From Sinorhizobium sp. A49 (lineage in GTDB: Bacteria; Pseudomonadota; Alphaproteobacteria; Rhizobiales; Rhizobiaceae): 64,000 bases of DNA. The stretch is taken from contig NZ_MUNW01000062.1 in the NCBI RefSeq assembly GCF_002002725.1, forward strand, positions 1 to 64,000, given 5' to 3'. Positions 49,599 to 58,717 of this stretch are shown in pieces. The notes under the pieces were generated by a model. The model made no database searches. It saw only the letters and a program-made list of their open reading frames with translations, and had not been told where the DNA came from. The position numbers were made by a program, and so were the translations under genes. How positions within the stretch are numbered: position 1 is the stretch's first letter; every line of letters starts with the position of its first letter.

Positions 49599-50849
49599 GT
49601 GACGAAGCAGGACGTTGACAACGCAACCACCGCGATGCGCGATATTTTTCCAGCCACCCCGCTGCAATTGAACGAGCATCTGAGCGGCCGCTACGGCGCC
49701 AATATCTTCCTCAAACGCGAGGACCTTTCGCCGGTTCGTTCCTACAAGATCAGGGGCGCCTTCAATTTCTTCCGCAAGGTGCTTGCCGCCGGTGCAACAG
49801 GCAAGACCTTCGTTTGCGCCTCGGCCGGCAACCACGCCCAGGGCTTTGCCTTCGTCTGCAGGCATTTCGGTGTCCCCGGTGTCGTATTCATGCCGGTGAC
49901 CACGCCGCAGCAGAAGATCGACAAGACCCGCATGTTCGGCGGCGAGTTCATCACGATCCGTCTCGTCGGCGACATTTTCGACCAATGCTACAAGGCAGCC
50001 CGCGACCACGTTGAAACGATCGATGGCGTCATGGTGCCACCGTTCGATCACCTCGACATCATCGAGGGACAGGCAACCGTTGCCGCTGAAATCGCCGAGC
50101 AATTGCCCGAAGGCGTCAGGCCGGATCTTGTCGTGCTTCCCGTCGGCGGCGGCGGTCTGTCGGCCGGTGTCACCGGCTATCTGAAGGATGAGGTCGCCGC
50201 TGACCATTTCGTCTTCTGCGAACCATCCGGCGCGCCGAGCCTCAGGCAAAGCCTTGAAACCGGCAGTCTCGTCACGCTCGACCAGGTCGATAACTTTGTC
50301 GATGGCGCAGCGGTCGGGCGGATCGGCGATTTGAATTTCGCAGCGTTGCGGCGCTTTTCAGCCGACCAGGTCATGCTTTTGCCGGAAAACGCAATCTGCA
50401 TGACAATCATCGACATGCTGAATGTCGAAGGCGTTGTGCTCGAGCCCGCAGGCGCGCTGTCGATCACGGCGCTGGACGCGATCGGTCGCGACAAGCTGGA
50501 AGGCAAGACGGTCGTCGCCGTCGTCTCAGGCGGAAATTTTGACTTCGAGCGGCTGCCCGACGTCAAGGAACGGGCGATGCGGCACGCAGGGCTCAAGAAG
50601 TACTTCATCCTCCGCATGGCGCAGCGTCCGGGCGCCTTGCGCGACTTCCTCAACCTTCTCGGAGATGAGGATGATATCTCGCGCTTCGAGTATCTGAAGA
50701 AGTCGGCCCGCAACTTCGGCTCGATCCTCATCGGCATCGAGACCAGGCACGCGGAAAACTTCCCAATCCTCAAGTCGCGGTTCGACGCCGCCGGCCTGCG
50801 CTATCAGGACATCACCGAGAACGAGATCCTGTCCAATCTGATCATCTGA
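49599..50849 (+). CDS. ilvA: Threonine ammonia-lyase (dehydratase)
   Basis: A 416-residue PLP enzyme that converts threonine to 2-oxobutyrate, the first step to isoleucine. The PLP lysine is in SYKIRGAFNFF, the phosphate loop in PVGGGGLSAG, and ASAGNHAQG is present. The C-terminal part (about 335-416) is a single short ACT-like regulatory domain. The start is GTG 49599; its ribosome site is weak and ATG 49635 is an alternative. A good terminator follows. Confidence 0.93.
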   Translation: MTKQDVDNATTAMRDIFPATPLQLNEHLSGRYGANIFLKREDLSPVRSYKIRGAFNFFRKVLAAGATGKTFVCASAGNHAQGFAFVCRHFGVPGVVFMPVTTPQQKIDKTRMFGGEFITIRLVGDIFDQCYKAARDHVETIDGVMVPPFDHLDIIEGQATVAAEIAEQLPEGVRPDLVVLPVGGGGLSAGVTGYLKDEVAADHFVFCEPSGAPSLRQSLETGSLVTLDQVDNFVDGAAVGRIGDLNFAALRRFSADQVMLLPENAICMTIIDMLNVEGVVLEPAGALSITALDAIGRDKLEGKTVVAVVSGGNFDFERLPDVKERAMRHAGLKKYFILRMAQRPGALRDFLNLLGDEDDISRFEYLKKSARNFGSILIGIETRHAENFPILKSRFDAAGLRYQDITENEILSNLII

Positions 50850-50868
50850 CGGTTGGTGGACCGGAGGT

Positions 50869-50903
50869 AAAGCCAGAGTGCCGACATCGACACTTTGGCT
50901 TTG
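50869..50903 (+). terminator. Rho-independent terminator after ilvA
   Basis: A 12-bp stem AAAGCCAGAGTG / CACTTTGGCTTT with one G-U pair, loop 50881-50890, ending in TTTG. Confidence 0.75.
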
Positions 50904-50935
50904 ACAGCTTTCGCCGTCGCGTCTAAGTCTTGCTC

Positions 50936-51256
50936 ATGGCATCATTTTTCTCAAAACTGTTTGGCCGCTCCGGCTCCACCGAAAACGAAGCGCAAGGCGC
51001 ATCGGGCAAAACCGAAGCCTATGCGGAATGCACGATCCGTGCGACGCCGATGCGTGAGGGCTCGCAGTTTCGCCTGGCTGGCAGCATAGAGAAGACAGCC
51101 TCAGAAGGTGACGTTCGCGTGCGCAGCTTTATCCGCGCCGATCTGTTCACCTCCGAGCAGGACGCGATCGACGCGACGTTCCGCAAAGGGCGCCAGATCA
51201 TCGACCAGACCGGACCGTCGCTTTTCGCCGATGACGCCCCTTCGCGGCAGGTCTGA
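50936..51256 (+). CDS. HlyU-family protein
   Basis: A 106-residue protein of the HlyU family, named for a Vibrio regulator but with this short form widespread and uncharacterised in Rhizobiales. The family core is visible: CTIRATPMREGSQFRLAGSIEK and SFIRADLFTSEQDAIDATFRKGRQIIDQ. ATG 50936 (MASFFSKLFG) gives the usual N-terminus. No DNA-binding helix-turn-helix is obvious. It lies after the ilvA terminator and so has its own promoter. Confidence 0.82.
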   Translation: MASFFSKLFGRSGSTENEAQGASGKTEAYAECTIRATPMREGSQFRLAGSIEKTASEGDVRVRSFIRADLFTSEQDAIDATFRKGRQIIDQTGPSLFADDAPSRQV

Positions 51257-51443
51257 TTCCAAGCTGTCGTCCGCGTTGGCCTCGTTTCCTGGGAAATGAA
51301 GACAATACAGTCTGTTGTCGCTGACAGTTCATGTTGATCGTCAGAGCCGCGCGCTCATTCGTGCCGGATAGCCATTCGCCGCTCCGGCTCGCGTGCTCAC
51401 GCGTTCCGCCAACAGCGAAACCCGATTTTGTGCTGGTGAGAAT

Positions 51444-51466
51444 GTGCCCCCGTCTTGCGGGGGCAC
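51444..51466 (-). terminator. Hairpin terminator after cpdB
   Basis: A 9-bp perfect stem GTGCCCCCG / CGGGGGCAC with loop TCTTG, 6 bases after the cpdB stop on the minus strand. The following ATTCTC is only weakly T-rich. Confidence 0.65.
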
Positions 51467-51472
51467 GATGGA

Positions 51473-53455
51473 TCAGAGCTTGATGCGGAAACGGGCAAAC
51501 CCCTCGGCCGCTTCGCCGGCATCCTCGATCGTCACGCCCTTGACCTCCGACAGGAACTGCCGTGCCTTCGGACCACTGTCGAAGGTGACGCTGGTATTGG
51601 CGAGCGGGACGAAGGTCCAGTTGGCATCAGCCGCCGGATTGATGGTTCCCTGGTCGATGATGTAGCGCACCACGACGTCGCGGTTGGTATCCGGGGCCAC
51701 AAAGACCACCTTGTCGGCAGCGATATCGGGGAAATGGCCGCCGCCACCCGCGCGATAGTTGTTTGTAGCGACGACAAATTTCTGCGCTGCGTCAATCGGT
51801 TGCCCATTGAAGCTCAAGTTCTTGATCCGATTGGCTGACGGGTTGACCGCATTTCCGTCCTTGTCGAACTTCGGCGGCTCGGAAAGGTCGATCTGATAGG
51901 TGACACCGTCGATGACATCGAAGTTGTAGGACGGGAACTCACCGTTGATCAGCGCGGCGTCCGTGGCCCCGGCCTTGACCTGGTTGAAGATGCCTGCGGA
52001 CATTTCCAGCCAGTTGCGCACCTGCTCGCCGGTGATGACGACGGCCTGGACCGTGTTGGGGTAAAGATAGAGGTCGGCGACGTTCTTGATGGCGATGTCG
52101 CCCGCCGGAACGTCGGTGTAGTAGTCGGCACCGCCACGGCCACCCGCCTTGAACGGCGCTGCCGCCGAAAGCACGGGCAGGTCCTTATGCTCCGTGTCCT
52201 TCAGCATGTCCTTGATGTACCAGGTCTGCGCCTGACTGACGATCTGGACCGACGGGTCGTCGGCTACCAGGGCGAAGTAGGAATAGAGCGGCACCGCGCT
52301 CTTGCCGACGGGGGTGCGGACATAGGCAAGTGTTGCTTCGTGCTCCTTTTGCGCCGCTGCCAGCACCTCCGGCTTGTCGGCGACCTCCGCGATCACCTTC
52401 TTTTCCTCGCGGCGGTAGATCGGGCGTGCTTCGCTGGTGGAACTGACGACGCGCCAGGCGCCGCCGTCGCGTTCGATGAGTAGATCGATCAGGCCGAGAT
52501 GCGAACCCCAGAAGCCGCCCATGACGCCGGGCTTGCCCGAAATCAGCCCCTTGGCATTGTCGACTCCGGCAATCTTGTCGAACTTCGGACCGGGGAAGTC
52601 GAGGTGGCTATGGCCGGTGACGATGGCGTCGATGCCATCGACTGCCGCGAGCGGCACGGAGGCGTTTTCGAGATTTTCGGCGTAGTCCTGCTGACCGATG
52701 CCTGAGTGGGAAAGCGCAATGACGATATCGGCGCCTTCCTCGCGCATCTGTGGAACCCAGGCTTGTGCCGCCTTGACGATGTCGCGGGCATTGGCCTTAC
52801 CCTCCAGGTGCTTCGCATCCCAGCTCATGATCTGCGGCGGCACGAAACCGATGAGGCCGACCCGGATCGCGTGTTCGGCACCGGTACCGTCCTTCACCTT
52901 GCGGTCGAGAATGACATAGGGCTTGAGGAACAGTTGATCCTGGCGGGCATCGGCGGCGAGTGCGCCCTTTGTCAGGTTGGCGCACACGAGCGGGAAGTTG
53001 GCGCCGTTCAGCACCTTGAACATGAAATCGAGGCCATAGTTGAATTCGTGGTTGCCGAGCGTGCCGCAATCATAGCCGAGCACGTTCATCGCTGCGATAA
53101 CAGGATGGATGTCGCCATCCTTCATGCCGCGCTGATAGGCGATGTAGTCGCCCATCGGATTTCCCTGCAGGAAGTCACCGTTATCGACGAGGATAGAGTT
53201 GGTGGCTTCGGCCCGAATGGCGTCGACGATCGAAGCCGTGCGTGCAAGCCCCAGCGTGTCGTTCGGCTTATCGCCGTAGTAGTCGTAGGGGAAGACGTGA
53301 ACGTGGAGATCCGTCGTTTCCATGATGCGCAGGTGCGCCTGGTTGGCCGCCGCGCGCGCGGAGAAAGGATGAAGCATCACGAGGGCCGAGGAGGCCACGA
53401 CACCCGACAAAAGCGAGCGGCGCGAGAGGTGGAACGGGGATGTCGTCGATTGCAT
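51473..53455 (-). CDS. cpdB: 2',3'-cyclic-nucleotide 2'-phosphodiesterase / 3'-nucleotidase
   Basis: A 660-residue periplasmic metallophosphatase that hydrolyses 2',3'-cyclic nucleotides and 3'-nucleotides for phosphate and nucleoside salvage. The N-terminus has a twin-arginine signal (SRRSLLSG). Metal-binding motifs follow in order: TDLHVH, VDNGDFLQGNPMGD, GNHEFNYG, HSGIG and GHSHLDFPG, then the 5'-nucleotidase C-terminal domain (about 375-540). GGAGGG precedes ATG 53455. The Tat export fits a metal-loaded enzyme folded in the cytoplasm. Confidence 0.93.
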   Translation of the reverse strand: MQSTTSPFHLSRRSLLSGVVASSALVMLHPFSARAAANQAHLRIMETTDLHVHVFPYDYYGDKPNDTLGLARTASIVDAIRAEATNSILVDNGDFLQGNPMGDYIAYQRGMKDGDIHPVIAAMNVLGYDCGTLGNHEFNYGLDFMFKVLNGANFPLVCANLTKGALAADARQDQLFLKPYVILDRKVKDGTGAEHAIRVGLIGFVPPQIMSWDAKHLEGKANARDIVKAAQAWVPQMREEGADIVIALSHSGIGQQDYAENLENASVPLAAVDGIDAIVTGHSHLDFPGPKFDKIAGVDNAKGLISGKPGVMGGFWGSHLGLIDLLIERDGGAWRVVSSTSEARPIYRREEKKVIAEVADKPEVLAAAQKEHEATLAYVRTPVGKSAVPLYSYFALVADDPSVQIVSQAQTWYIKDMLKDTEHKDLPVLSAAAPFKAGGRGGADYYTDVPAGDIAIKNVADLYLYPNTVQAVVITGEQVRNWLEMSAGIFNQVKAGATDAALINGEFPSYNFDVIDGVTYQIDLSEPPKFDKDGNAVNPSANRIKNLSFNGQPIDAAQKFVVATNNYRAGGGGHFPDIAADKVVFVAPDTNRDVVVRYIIDQGTINPAADANWTFVPLANTSVTFDSGPKARQFLSEVKGVTIEDAGEAAEGFARFRIKL

Positions 53456-53657
53456 GCTTGCCCTCCGTTGATGGATGTCATTGCAGTTCGGTCGATTGCA
53501 ATCCGCGGTTTCGTCTGTTGAATGCGGACCACGATGGGTTGGTCGCGACTATGCCGCAAAGGCAACACTTCGCAAAGCAGTTGATTCTCGCATGCCAATT
53601 CCACGCAGCCCGTCGGCAAGGTAGAGTTTTCTTTAAGCTTTCCGCCTAACGGTTTGC

Positions 53658-54935
53658 GTGGCGAAACCGGAACTTTTCTTCACGAGCATGCCCAACGCCA
53701 ATCTCATTCTTTTCGTCGGCGAAGCACTGGTCTACGTCACGGCGATGATCTGGCTGTTACAGCTTCGTGCCCGGTTGGGGCTCGGCGTCTTCGTCGCTGC
53801 TCTCGGTGTGATGCATTTCATCGAGACTTATCTGGCAGCGGTCTTTTACGTGCAGCTGCCGTTCGGGATCGTCTCGCCGGGATCGGTCGTGCTTTTTTCC
53901 GGAAAGCTCATGATCATCCTGCTTCTGTACGTGAAGGAGGATGCGGCGACCGTCCGCCAGCCGATCTACGGTCTGCTTGCCGGCAACCTGCTCACGGTCG
54001 TCCTCAGCCTTCTGCTGCGCCAGCATGAAACGGTTTCGATCGTCTCCGGCCGCTCGGCCGACATCGGCTTCATCGACGAAATGGGCGTGCTGATGGTGTG
54101 GGGGACGCTGATCCTATACCTCGACACCCTGCTGATTATCCTGCTTTACGAGCGTCTCGGCAAATGGTTGCGCCGCTTCGTAACCGTCCGTTTCCTGATC
54201 TGCGGCCTTGTGATCCTCAGTTTCGATCAACTGGCATTCTTTGCTGCCCTGCACTGGCTGAACGATGCGCCCACCGAAGTTCTGTGGGGCGGATGGATCG
54301 CCAAGATGCTGGCCGCCACCTTTTACGCCATCGCGATTGGCGTTTACCTCAATGTGTCGCGCCATCCTTTCCTGGCGATGTCGGACCGGCCGCTCGGCGA
54401 CATCTTCAACGATCTGACCTTCCGCGAACGCTACGAAGACCTGCTCTCAAGGTCTGGCCAGGACAAGCTGACGGGATGCCTCGACCGCAGCCGTTTCGAT
54501 ATAGAAGGTCCGCAAATGCTGCGCGCCGCTGTGGGCTCAAAGGCTCCAGTCAGCCTGTTGATCATCGACGTCGACCATTTCAAGGGCGTCAACGACCGCT
54601 TCGGCCACCAGGAAGGCGACCGCATTCTGCAAAAACTGGTGGAGGTGATGAAGGCGAACTTGCGCGAGGGCGACCGGCTGTTTCGTTACGGCGGCGAGGA
54701 GTTCGTCGTCTTGTGTCCGGGATTGTCGCATGCCGACGCGCTGAAGCATGCCGAGACTATCCGGCTGGCGGTATCGGCCGGTGTCTTCACTCCCGACAAT
54801 GCGCCTGTAACCGCCAGCATTGGCTTGTCCTCCACTCCTGACGATGGCGCTGCGATCGCGCATCTTTTGTCCGAGGCCGATCTCAGGCTCTATGCGGCAA
54901 AGGGACGTGGCCGCGATTGTATCGTTGGCCGCTAG
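53658..54935 (+). CDS. Membrane-bound GGDEF diguanylate cyclase
   Basis: A 425-residue enzyme that makes cyclic di-GMP from two GTP. About seven hydrophobic segments form the N-terminal half (about 15-240), an uncharacterised sensor. The GGDEF domain (about 270-420) starts with DKLTGCLDRSRFD and has the active-site loop RYGGEEFVV. The inhibitory I-site REGD lies five residues before GGEEF, so product feedback is expected. No EAL domain is fused. The start is a GTG at 53658 without a clear ribosome site; ATG 53688 is an equal alternative. Confidence 0.9.
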   Translation: MAKPELFFTSMPNANLILFVGEALVYVTAMIWLLQLRARLGLGVFVAALGVMHFIETYLAAVFYVQLPFGIVSPGSVVLFSGKLMIILLLYVKEDAATVRQPIYGLLAGNLLTVVLSLLLRQHETVSIVSGRSADIGFIDEMGVLMVWGTLILYLDTLLIILLYERLGKWLRRFVTVRFLICGLVILSFDQLAFFAALHWLNDAPTEVLWGGWIAKMLAATFYAIAIGVYLNVSRHPFLAMSDRPLGDIFNDLTFRERYEDLLSRSGQDKLTGCLDRSRFDIEGPQMLRAAVGSKAPVSLLIIDVDHFKGVNDRFGHQEGDRILQKLVEVMKANLREGDRLFRYGGEEFVVLCPGLSHADALKHAETIRLAVSAGVFTPDNAPVTASIGLSSTPDDGAAIAHLLSEADLRLYAAKGRGRDCIVGR

Positions 54936-54944
54936 CGCTACAAG

Positions 54945-55406
54945 TCATATCCCGACATTTGGCCGATCGATGACTTCCCGCAGCGAGAAGCTGGAGTTGA
55001 TCTTGACCACATGGGGCAGGGCGGAGAGCCAGTCCCGATGGATGCGCTCGTAGTCCTGCAGATCCTTGGCCGCGACCCGGAGAATATAGTCGTATTCACC
55101 CGACATCAGGTAGCAGACGAGAACATTGGGACAAAGCTTCACCGCCGCCTCGAACTCGGTCAGCGTCTTGGCAAATTGCCCGGATAGCGAAATGTGCACG
55201 ATCACCATGATCTGGTAGTCGAGCGCCTTGTGGGCAAGGCGGGCGTGATAGCCGCTGATGGTGCCGGATTTCTCCAGGATATCGACCCGGCGCGAACAGG
55301 CTGAAGGCGACAGCCCGACCTTGGCGGCGAGATCGGCATTCGAAATCCGGCCGTTCTGCTGAAGAATGCGCAGAATCGCATGATCGATGGCATCAAGTTC
55401 ACTCAT
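54945..55406 (-). CDS. Lrp/AsnC-family regulator (probable ald regulator)
   Basis: A 153-residue regulator with an N-terminal winged helix (about 5-60, LAAKVGLSPSACSRRVDILEKSG) and a C-terminal RAM/ACT-like effector domain (about 70-145). It is divergent from ald with a 155-base shared upstream region. This arrangement is that of AldR/BkdR-type regulators that activate alanine dehydrogenase in response to alanine; the link is inferred from position. It meets the diguanylate cyclase gene tail to tail after 9 bases. Confidence 0.9.
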   Translation of the reverse strand: MSELDAIDHAILRILQQNGRISNADLAAKVGLSPSACSRRVDILEKSGTISGYHARLAHKALDYQIMVIVHISLSGQFAKTLTEFEAAVKLCPNVLVCYLMSGEYDYILRVAAKDLQDYERIHRDWLSALPHVVKINSSFSLREVIDRPNVGI

Positions 55407-55561
55407 TCGCGTTTTCCATCACTATCTGACACTGGAACGCAATCTTCTTCGAAATTGATGCCTTCGCAGAGGCATCTTTGCAAGGACATTCGTTCCGCTG
55501 CGTGTTTTGCTGAGTGGGCGTCAATGAGGCGAAATTGCCCACAACAGGAGAGGAACGCTCG

Positions 55562-56680
55562 ATGCGTGTCGGTTGCCCGAAGGAAATCAAAAACCATGAA
55601 TACCGTGTAGGACTGACCCCCGGGTCGGTACGTGAATATGTCGCTCACGGCCACGAGGTTATCGTTGAAACCAAGGCAGGAGCGGGGATCGGCGCGGATG
55701 ACGATACCTACCGTGCCGCTGGCGCGAAGATCGTCGCGACGGCAAAGGATGTGTTCGAAAAGTCGGACATGATCGTCAAGGTCAAGGAGCCGCAGCCGTC
55801 CGAATGGGCGCAGCTGCGCGAAGGCCAAATTCTCTACACCTATCTGCACCTCGCTCCGGATCCGGAACAGACCAAGGGTCTCATCAATTCGGGCGTCACG
55901 GCCATCGCCTATGAAACCGTCACGGACGAGCGCGGTGGATTGCCGCTTCTGGCGCCGATGTCCGAAGTCGCCGGACGCCTCGCCATTCAGGCCGGCGCCA
56001 CTTCGCTGCAGAAGGCCAATGGCGGCCGCGGCATTCTGCTCGGCGGCGTGCCCGGCGTGCTTCCGGCGAAGGTCGCGATCATCGGCGGCGGCGTCGTTGG
56101 CCTGCACGCGGCCAGAATGGCGGCCGGACTTGGCGCCGATGTCAGCATTCTCGATCGTTCGATCCCACGCCTGCGCCAGCTGGACGATATCTTTGGCGGC
56201 CGCGTTCATACGCGCTTTTCCACCATCGATGCGCTTGAGGACGAAGTGTTCTCCGCCGATCTCGTCATCGGCGCCGTCCTCATTCCGGGCGCTGCCGCAC
56301 CGAAGCTCGTGACGCGTGAAATGCTGACCGGCATGAAGAAAGGTGCGGTCATCGTCGATGTCGCGATCGACCAGGGCGGTTGCTTCGAGACATCGCACGC
56401 AACCACCCATTCCGATCCGACCTACGAGGTTGACGGGATCGTGCACTACTGCGTCGCCAATATGCCTGGCGCTGTTCCGGTGACGTCGGCCCATGCACTC
56501 AACAACGCGACATTGTACTACGGTCTGCAACTGGCCGATCGCGGGCTGAAAGCCATTGCAGAAGATCGCCACCTGCGCGCAGGCCTCAATGTCCACCGTG
56601 GACGTGTGACCAACGCGCCCGTTGCCGAGGCGCTCGGCTACGACGCCTATGCGCCGGAAGCGGTGCTCAACGTCGCCTGA
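55562..56680 (+). CDS. ald: Alanine dehydrogenase
   Basis: A 372-residue NAD-dependent enzyme that interconverts alanine and pyruvate plus ammonia. Substrate-binding [15 protein letters not shown] is at the N-terminus, the catalytic histidine lies in [10 protein letters not shown], the NAD fold is [15 protein letters not shown], and the C-terminal [19 protein letters not shown] is conserved. ATG 55562 follows GGAGAGGAACG. In rhizobia this enzyme is tied to alanine and ammonium flux; it is regulated probably by the divergent Lrp-type gene. Confidence 0.96.
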   Translation: MRVGCPKEIKNHEYRVGLTPGSVREYVAHGHEVIVETKAGAGIGADDDTYRAAGAKIVATAKDVFEKSDMIVKVKEPQPSEWAQLREGQILYTYLHLAPDPEQTKGLINSGVTAIAYETVTDERGGLPLLAPMSEVAGRLAIQAGATSLQKANGGRGILLGGVPGVLPAKVAIIGGGVVGLHAARMAAGLGADVSILDRSIPRLRQLDDIFGGRVHTRFSTIDALEDEVFSADLVIGAVLIPGAAAPKLVTREMLTGMKKGAVIVDVAIDQGGCFETSHATTHSDPTYEVDGIVHYCVANMPGAVPVTSAHALNNATLYYGLQLADRGLKAIAEDRHLRAGLNVHRGRVTNAPVAEALGYDAYAPEAVLNVA

Positions 56681-56692
56681 TAGCCTTCGCGG

Positions 56693-56723
56693 CGTCGGTC
56701 CGGCTCCGGTCGGACCGACGTTT
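56693..56723. terminator. Bidirectional terminator between ald and DUF1203 gene
   Basis: A perfect 10-bp stem CGTCGGTCCG / CGGACCGACG with loop GCTCCGGT, followed by TTTC on the plus strand. Confidence 0.75.
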
Positions 56724-57190
56724 CAGGCGCTTTCTATCCTGCACTGATAACAATTGTTCTTCGCCGATCGCACATGCACGCTCGCCACGTCAGGCATGGC
56801 GAGCAGGGCTTCGGCGCGGGATTCGAGCTGCTCGGTGGGAATCACTCCACCGGTGCCATAGATGATGCGTTCGTTGCTGCCATAGCCGCGCAGCAGATAG
56901 TCCTTGCTCGCATTAAGGACGGGTGGGCGTACGCTCTCGCTATATGCGGGGCACTCTTCGGCATGCATAAAAGCCGGACCGGTCTCCGCGTAGGGTTGCA
57001 GCGACGTGAAAGGCCGCAGCGCAAAGATCAGATACGCGTCGCCCGCCGCCACGTTGCGAAGGCAATGCCGACAAGGAACGCCATCGCCGTCGGATATCTG
57101 CCGCTCCGGCAGGTTGCCGTAGGCATCTTTTCCACCTTGCCACAGGTGTCGGGCGGCATCGGTAGACATCGGAACATAGCGCAGAGCCAT
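56723..57190 (-). CDS. DUF1203 protein
   Basis: A 155-residue protein of DUF1203. It contains the cysteine pair PCRHCLRNVAAGDAYLIFALRPF, a histidine motif FMHAEECPAY and a C-terminal NNCYQCRIE, suggesting a bound metal such as zinc. ATG 57190 (MALRYVPMSTD) gives the family N-terminus; the long open frame upstream is not real. Function unknown. Confidence 0.83.
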   Translation of the reverse strand: MALRYVPMSTDAARHLWQGGKDAYGNLPERQISDGDGVPCRHCLRNVAAGDAYLIFALRPFTSLQPYAETGPAFMHAEECPAYSESVRPPVLNASKDYLLRGYGSNERIIYGTGGVIPTEQLESRAEALLAMPDVASVHVRSAKNNCYQCRIESA

Positions 57191-57279
57191 CGTGCATCTC
57201 CAGATCGATTGGATCATTCGAGGCACACTGTGCGACGGCCACTGTCGAGGCGACACCCGTTCCTTGCGGCGGTGTGCCG

Positions 57280-57843
57280 TCAGAGGTTTTTCGCGAAGGT
57301 AAGCAACTCCTCGTCGGTCAGCGGTTCGATGGTCGCCTCGCGGGTGGCGACAGGCGAAAAACCGAATTGCTGATAGAGCTGGAGCGCGCGCGGGTGATCG
57401 AGATTGTTGGTCGTCACCGTCACTTTGTTCGGATTCAGGGTCCAGGCGGCAAACAGCGTCTGCAGAAGGAACCATTTGCCGAGGCCAAGCCCAAGCGCAT
57501 GCTCCATCAACCCGAAATGGGTAAGCTCGACGACATCGTCCTCGGCCTGGTGAAGCTCGAAGAAGCCGGCAGGCGCACCGTTGACATAGAGCACGGTGAC
57601 ACTGGTCCGTTTGTCGGCAAGCAGTGCGGCCAGCTTGTCATCGCTCATGCGGATGCGATCGGCCCAGTGCCAGCGCTTGCCGACGCGCAGATAGAGGAAC
57701 CGATAATAATTGAGCGGGATGTCCGACACGCGAAGGATCGCCGTCTGGATATTGACCGGCATCGGCAGGCTCTGCTTGGGCGGTGCGGTCATTTCCAGTT
57801 CGGTGACATGGGCGGTCAGGGAGGCGAGCTTGGGAGGGCGCAT
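57280..57843 (-). CDS. GNAT-family acetyltransferase
   Basis: A 187-residue acetyltransferase. The acetyl-CoA motif appears as FGLMEHALGLGLGKWFLLQTLFAAW at about residues 108-132 and the C-terminal ALQLYQQFGFSPV is typical. The substrate is unknown. Starts further in (ATG 57792, MTAPPKQ) are possible. It follows the sulfurtransferase gene by 4 bases on the same strand, so it belongs to the cysK-alaX-sseA transcript. Confidence 0.87.
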   Translation of the reverse strand: MRPPKLASLTAHVTELEMTAPPKQSLPMPVNIQTAILRVSDIPLNYYRFLYLRVGKRWHWADRIRMSDDKLAALLADKRTSVTVLYVNGAPAGFFELHQAEDDVVELTHFGLMEHALGLGLGKWFLLQTLFAAWTLNPNKVTVTTNNLDHPRALQLYQQFGFSPVATREATIEPLTDEELLTFAKNL

Positions 57844-57847
57844 GGTG

Positions 57848-58702
57848 TCACTCGCTGCCGGTCACGACGGGGGTATCGGAACGTCCGCCCCATTCTGACC
57901 AGGAGCCGTCATAGAGCGTGTTGTCGGTATGGCCGAGGGATTGCAGCGCCAGCGTGATGATCGCCGCGGTGACGCCCGAGCCGCAGGTCGTGACCACAGG
58001 CTTGGAAAGGTCGACGCCCGCTTCGGCAAACGTCTTTCGCAGCGTGTCGAGATCCTTGAGCTTGCCGTTCTCCGAGAACGTGGTGGACGGCAGGCTACGC
58101 GCGCCAGGCATGTGGCCGGAGCGCATTCCGGCGCGCGGCTCGGCCTCGACGCCGAGGAAGCGTCCGGCGCCCCTCGCATCGGCAATCTGGATCGTGCCGG
58201 ACGTGACGATGTCCTGCATGCGTTCGAATGAGGTGACTGCCGCGGGCGTGAAGGTGACGTTGAACGTGACGGGCCTAGGCGAGGGAACGTCTGTTGTGAC
58301 CGGGCGCCCGTCTTTCTTCCAGCCGTCCATGCCGCCATCGAGCACGTAGACGTCCTTTGCCCCCATGATGCGCAGCATCCACCACACGCGCGGCGCAGTC
58401 ATGATGCCGGGGCCGTCATAGACGACGATCGTATCGGTCTCGCTGACACCAAGCGCACCTACGGCATTGGCGAAGGCTTCCGGCGTCGGCAGCGTGTGCG
58501 GCAGGCCGCTTGCATGATCGGCGATCGCATCCTGGTCGAAGAATACGGCGCCAGGGATGTGGCCCGCGTCGTATTCCGCTTTCGGGTTTCTGTTCTGTGC
58601 CGGCAGATACCAGGCGGCATCAAGGACGCGGACGGAGGGGTCGTCGAGGCGCTGTTGCAGCCAGTCCGGAGAAACGACGAAGGCGCTTTTGGTGTTGGTC
58701 AT
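57848..58702 (-). CDS. sseA: 3-mercaptopyruvate sulfurtransferase
   Basis: A 284-residue protein of two rhodanese domains (about 10-130 and 160-280). The catalytic cysteine is Cys240 in TTCGSGVTA; CGSGV is the loop of mercaptopyruvate sulfurtransferases, as opposed to CRxGx in thiosulfate rhodaneses. It moves sulfur from mercaptopyruvate, a cysteine breakdown product, to thiols or cyanide. AGGAGA precedes the ATG. It lies 15 bases after alaX. Confidence 0.92.
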   Translation of the reverse strand: MTNTKSAFVVSPDWLQQRLDDPSVRVLDAAWYLPAQNRNPKAEYDAGHIPGAVFFDQDAIADHASGLPHTLPTPEAFANAVGALGVSETDTIVVYDGPGIMTAPRVWWMLRIMGAKDVYVLDGGMDGWKKDGRPVTTDVPSPRPVTFNVTFTPAAVTSFERMQDIVTSGTIQIADARGAGRFLGVEAEPRAGMRSGHMPGARSLPSTTFSENGKLKDLDTLRKTFAEAGVDLSKPVVTTCGSGVTAAIITLALQSLGHTDNTLYDGSWSEWGGRSDTPVVTGSE

Positions 58703-58717
58703 GGTCGTATCTCCTGT

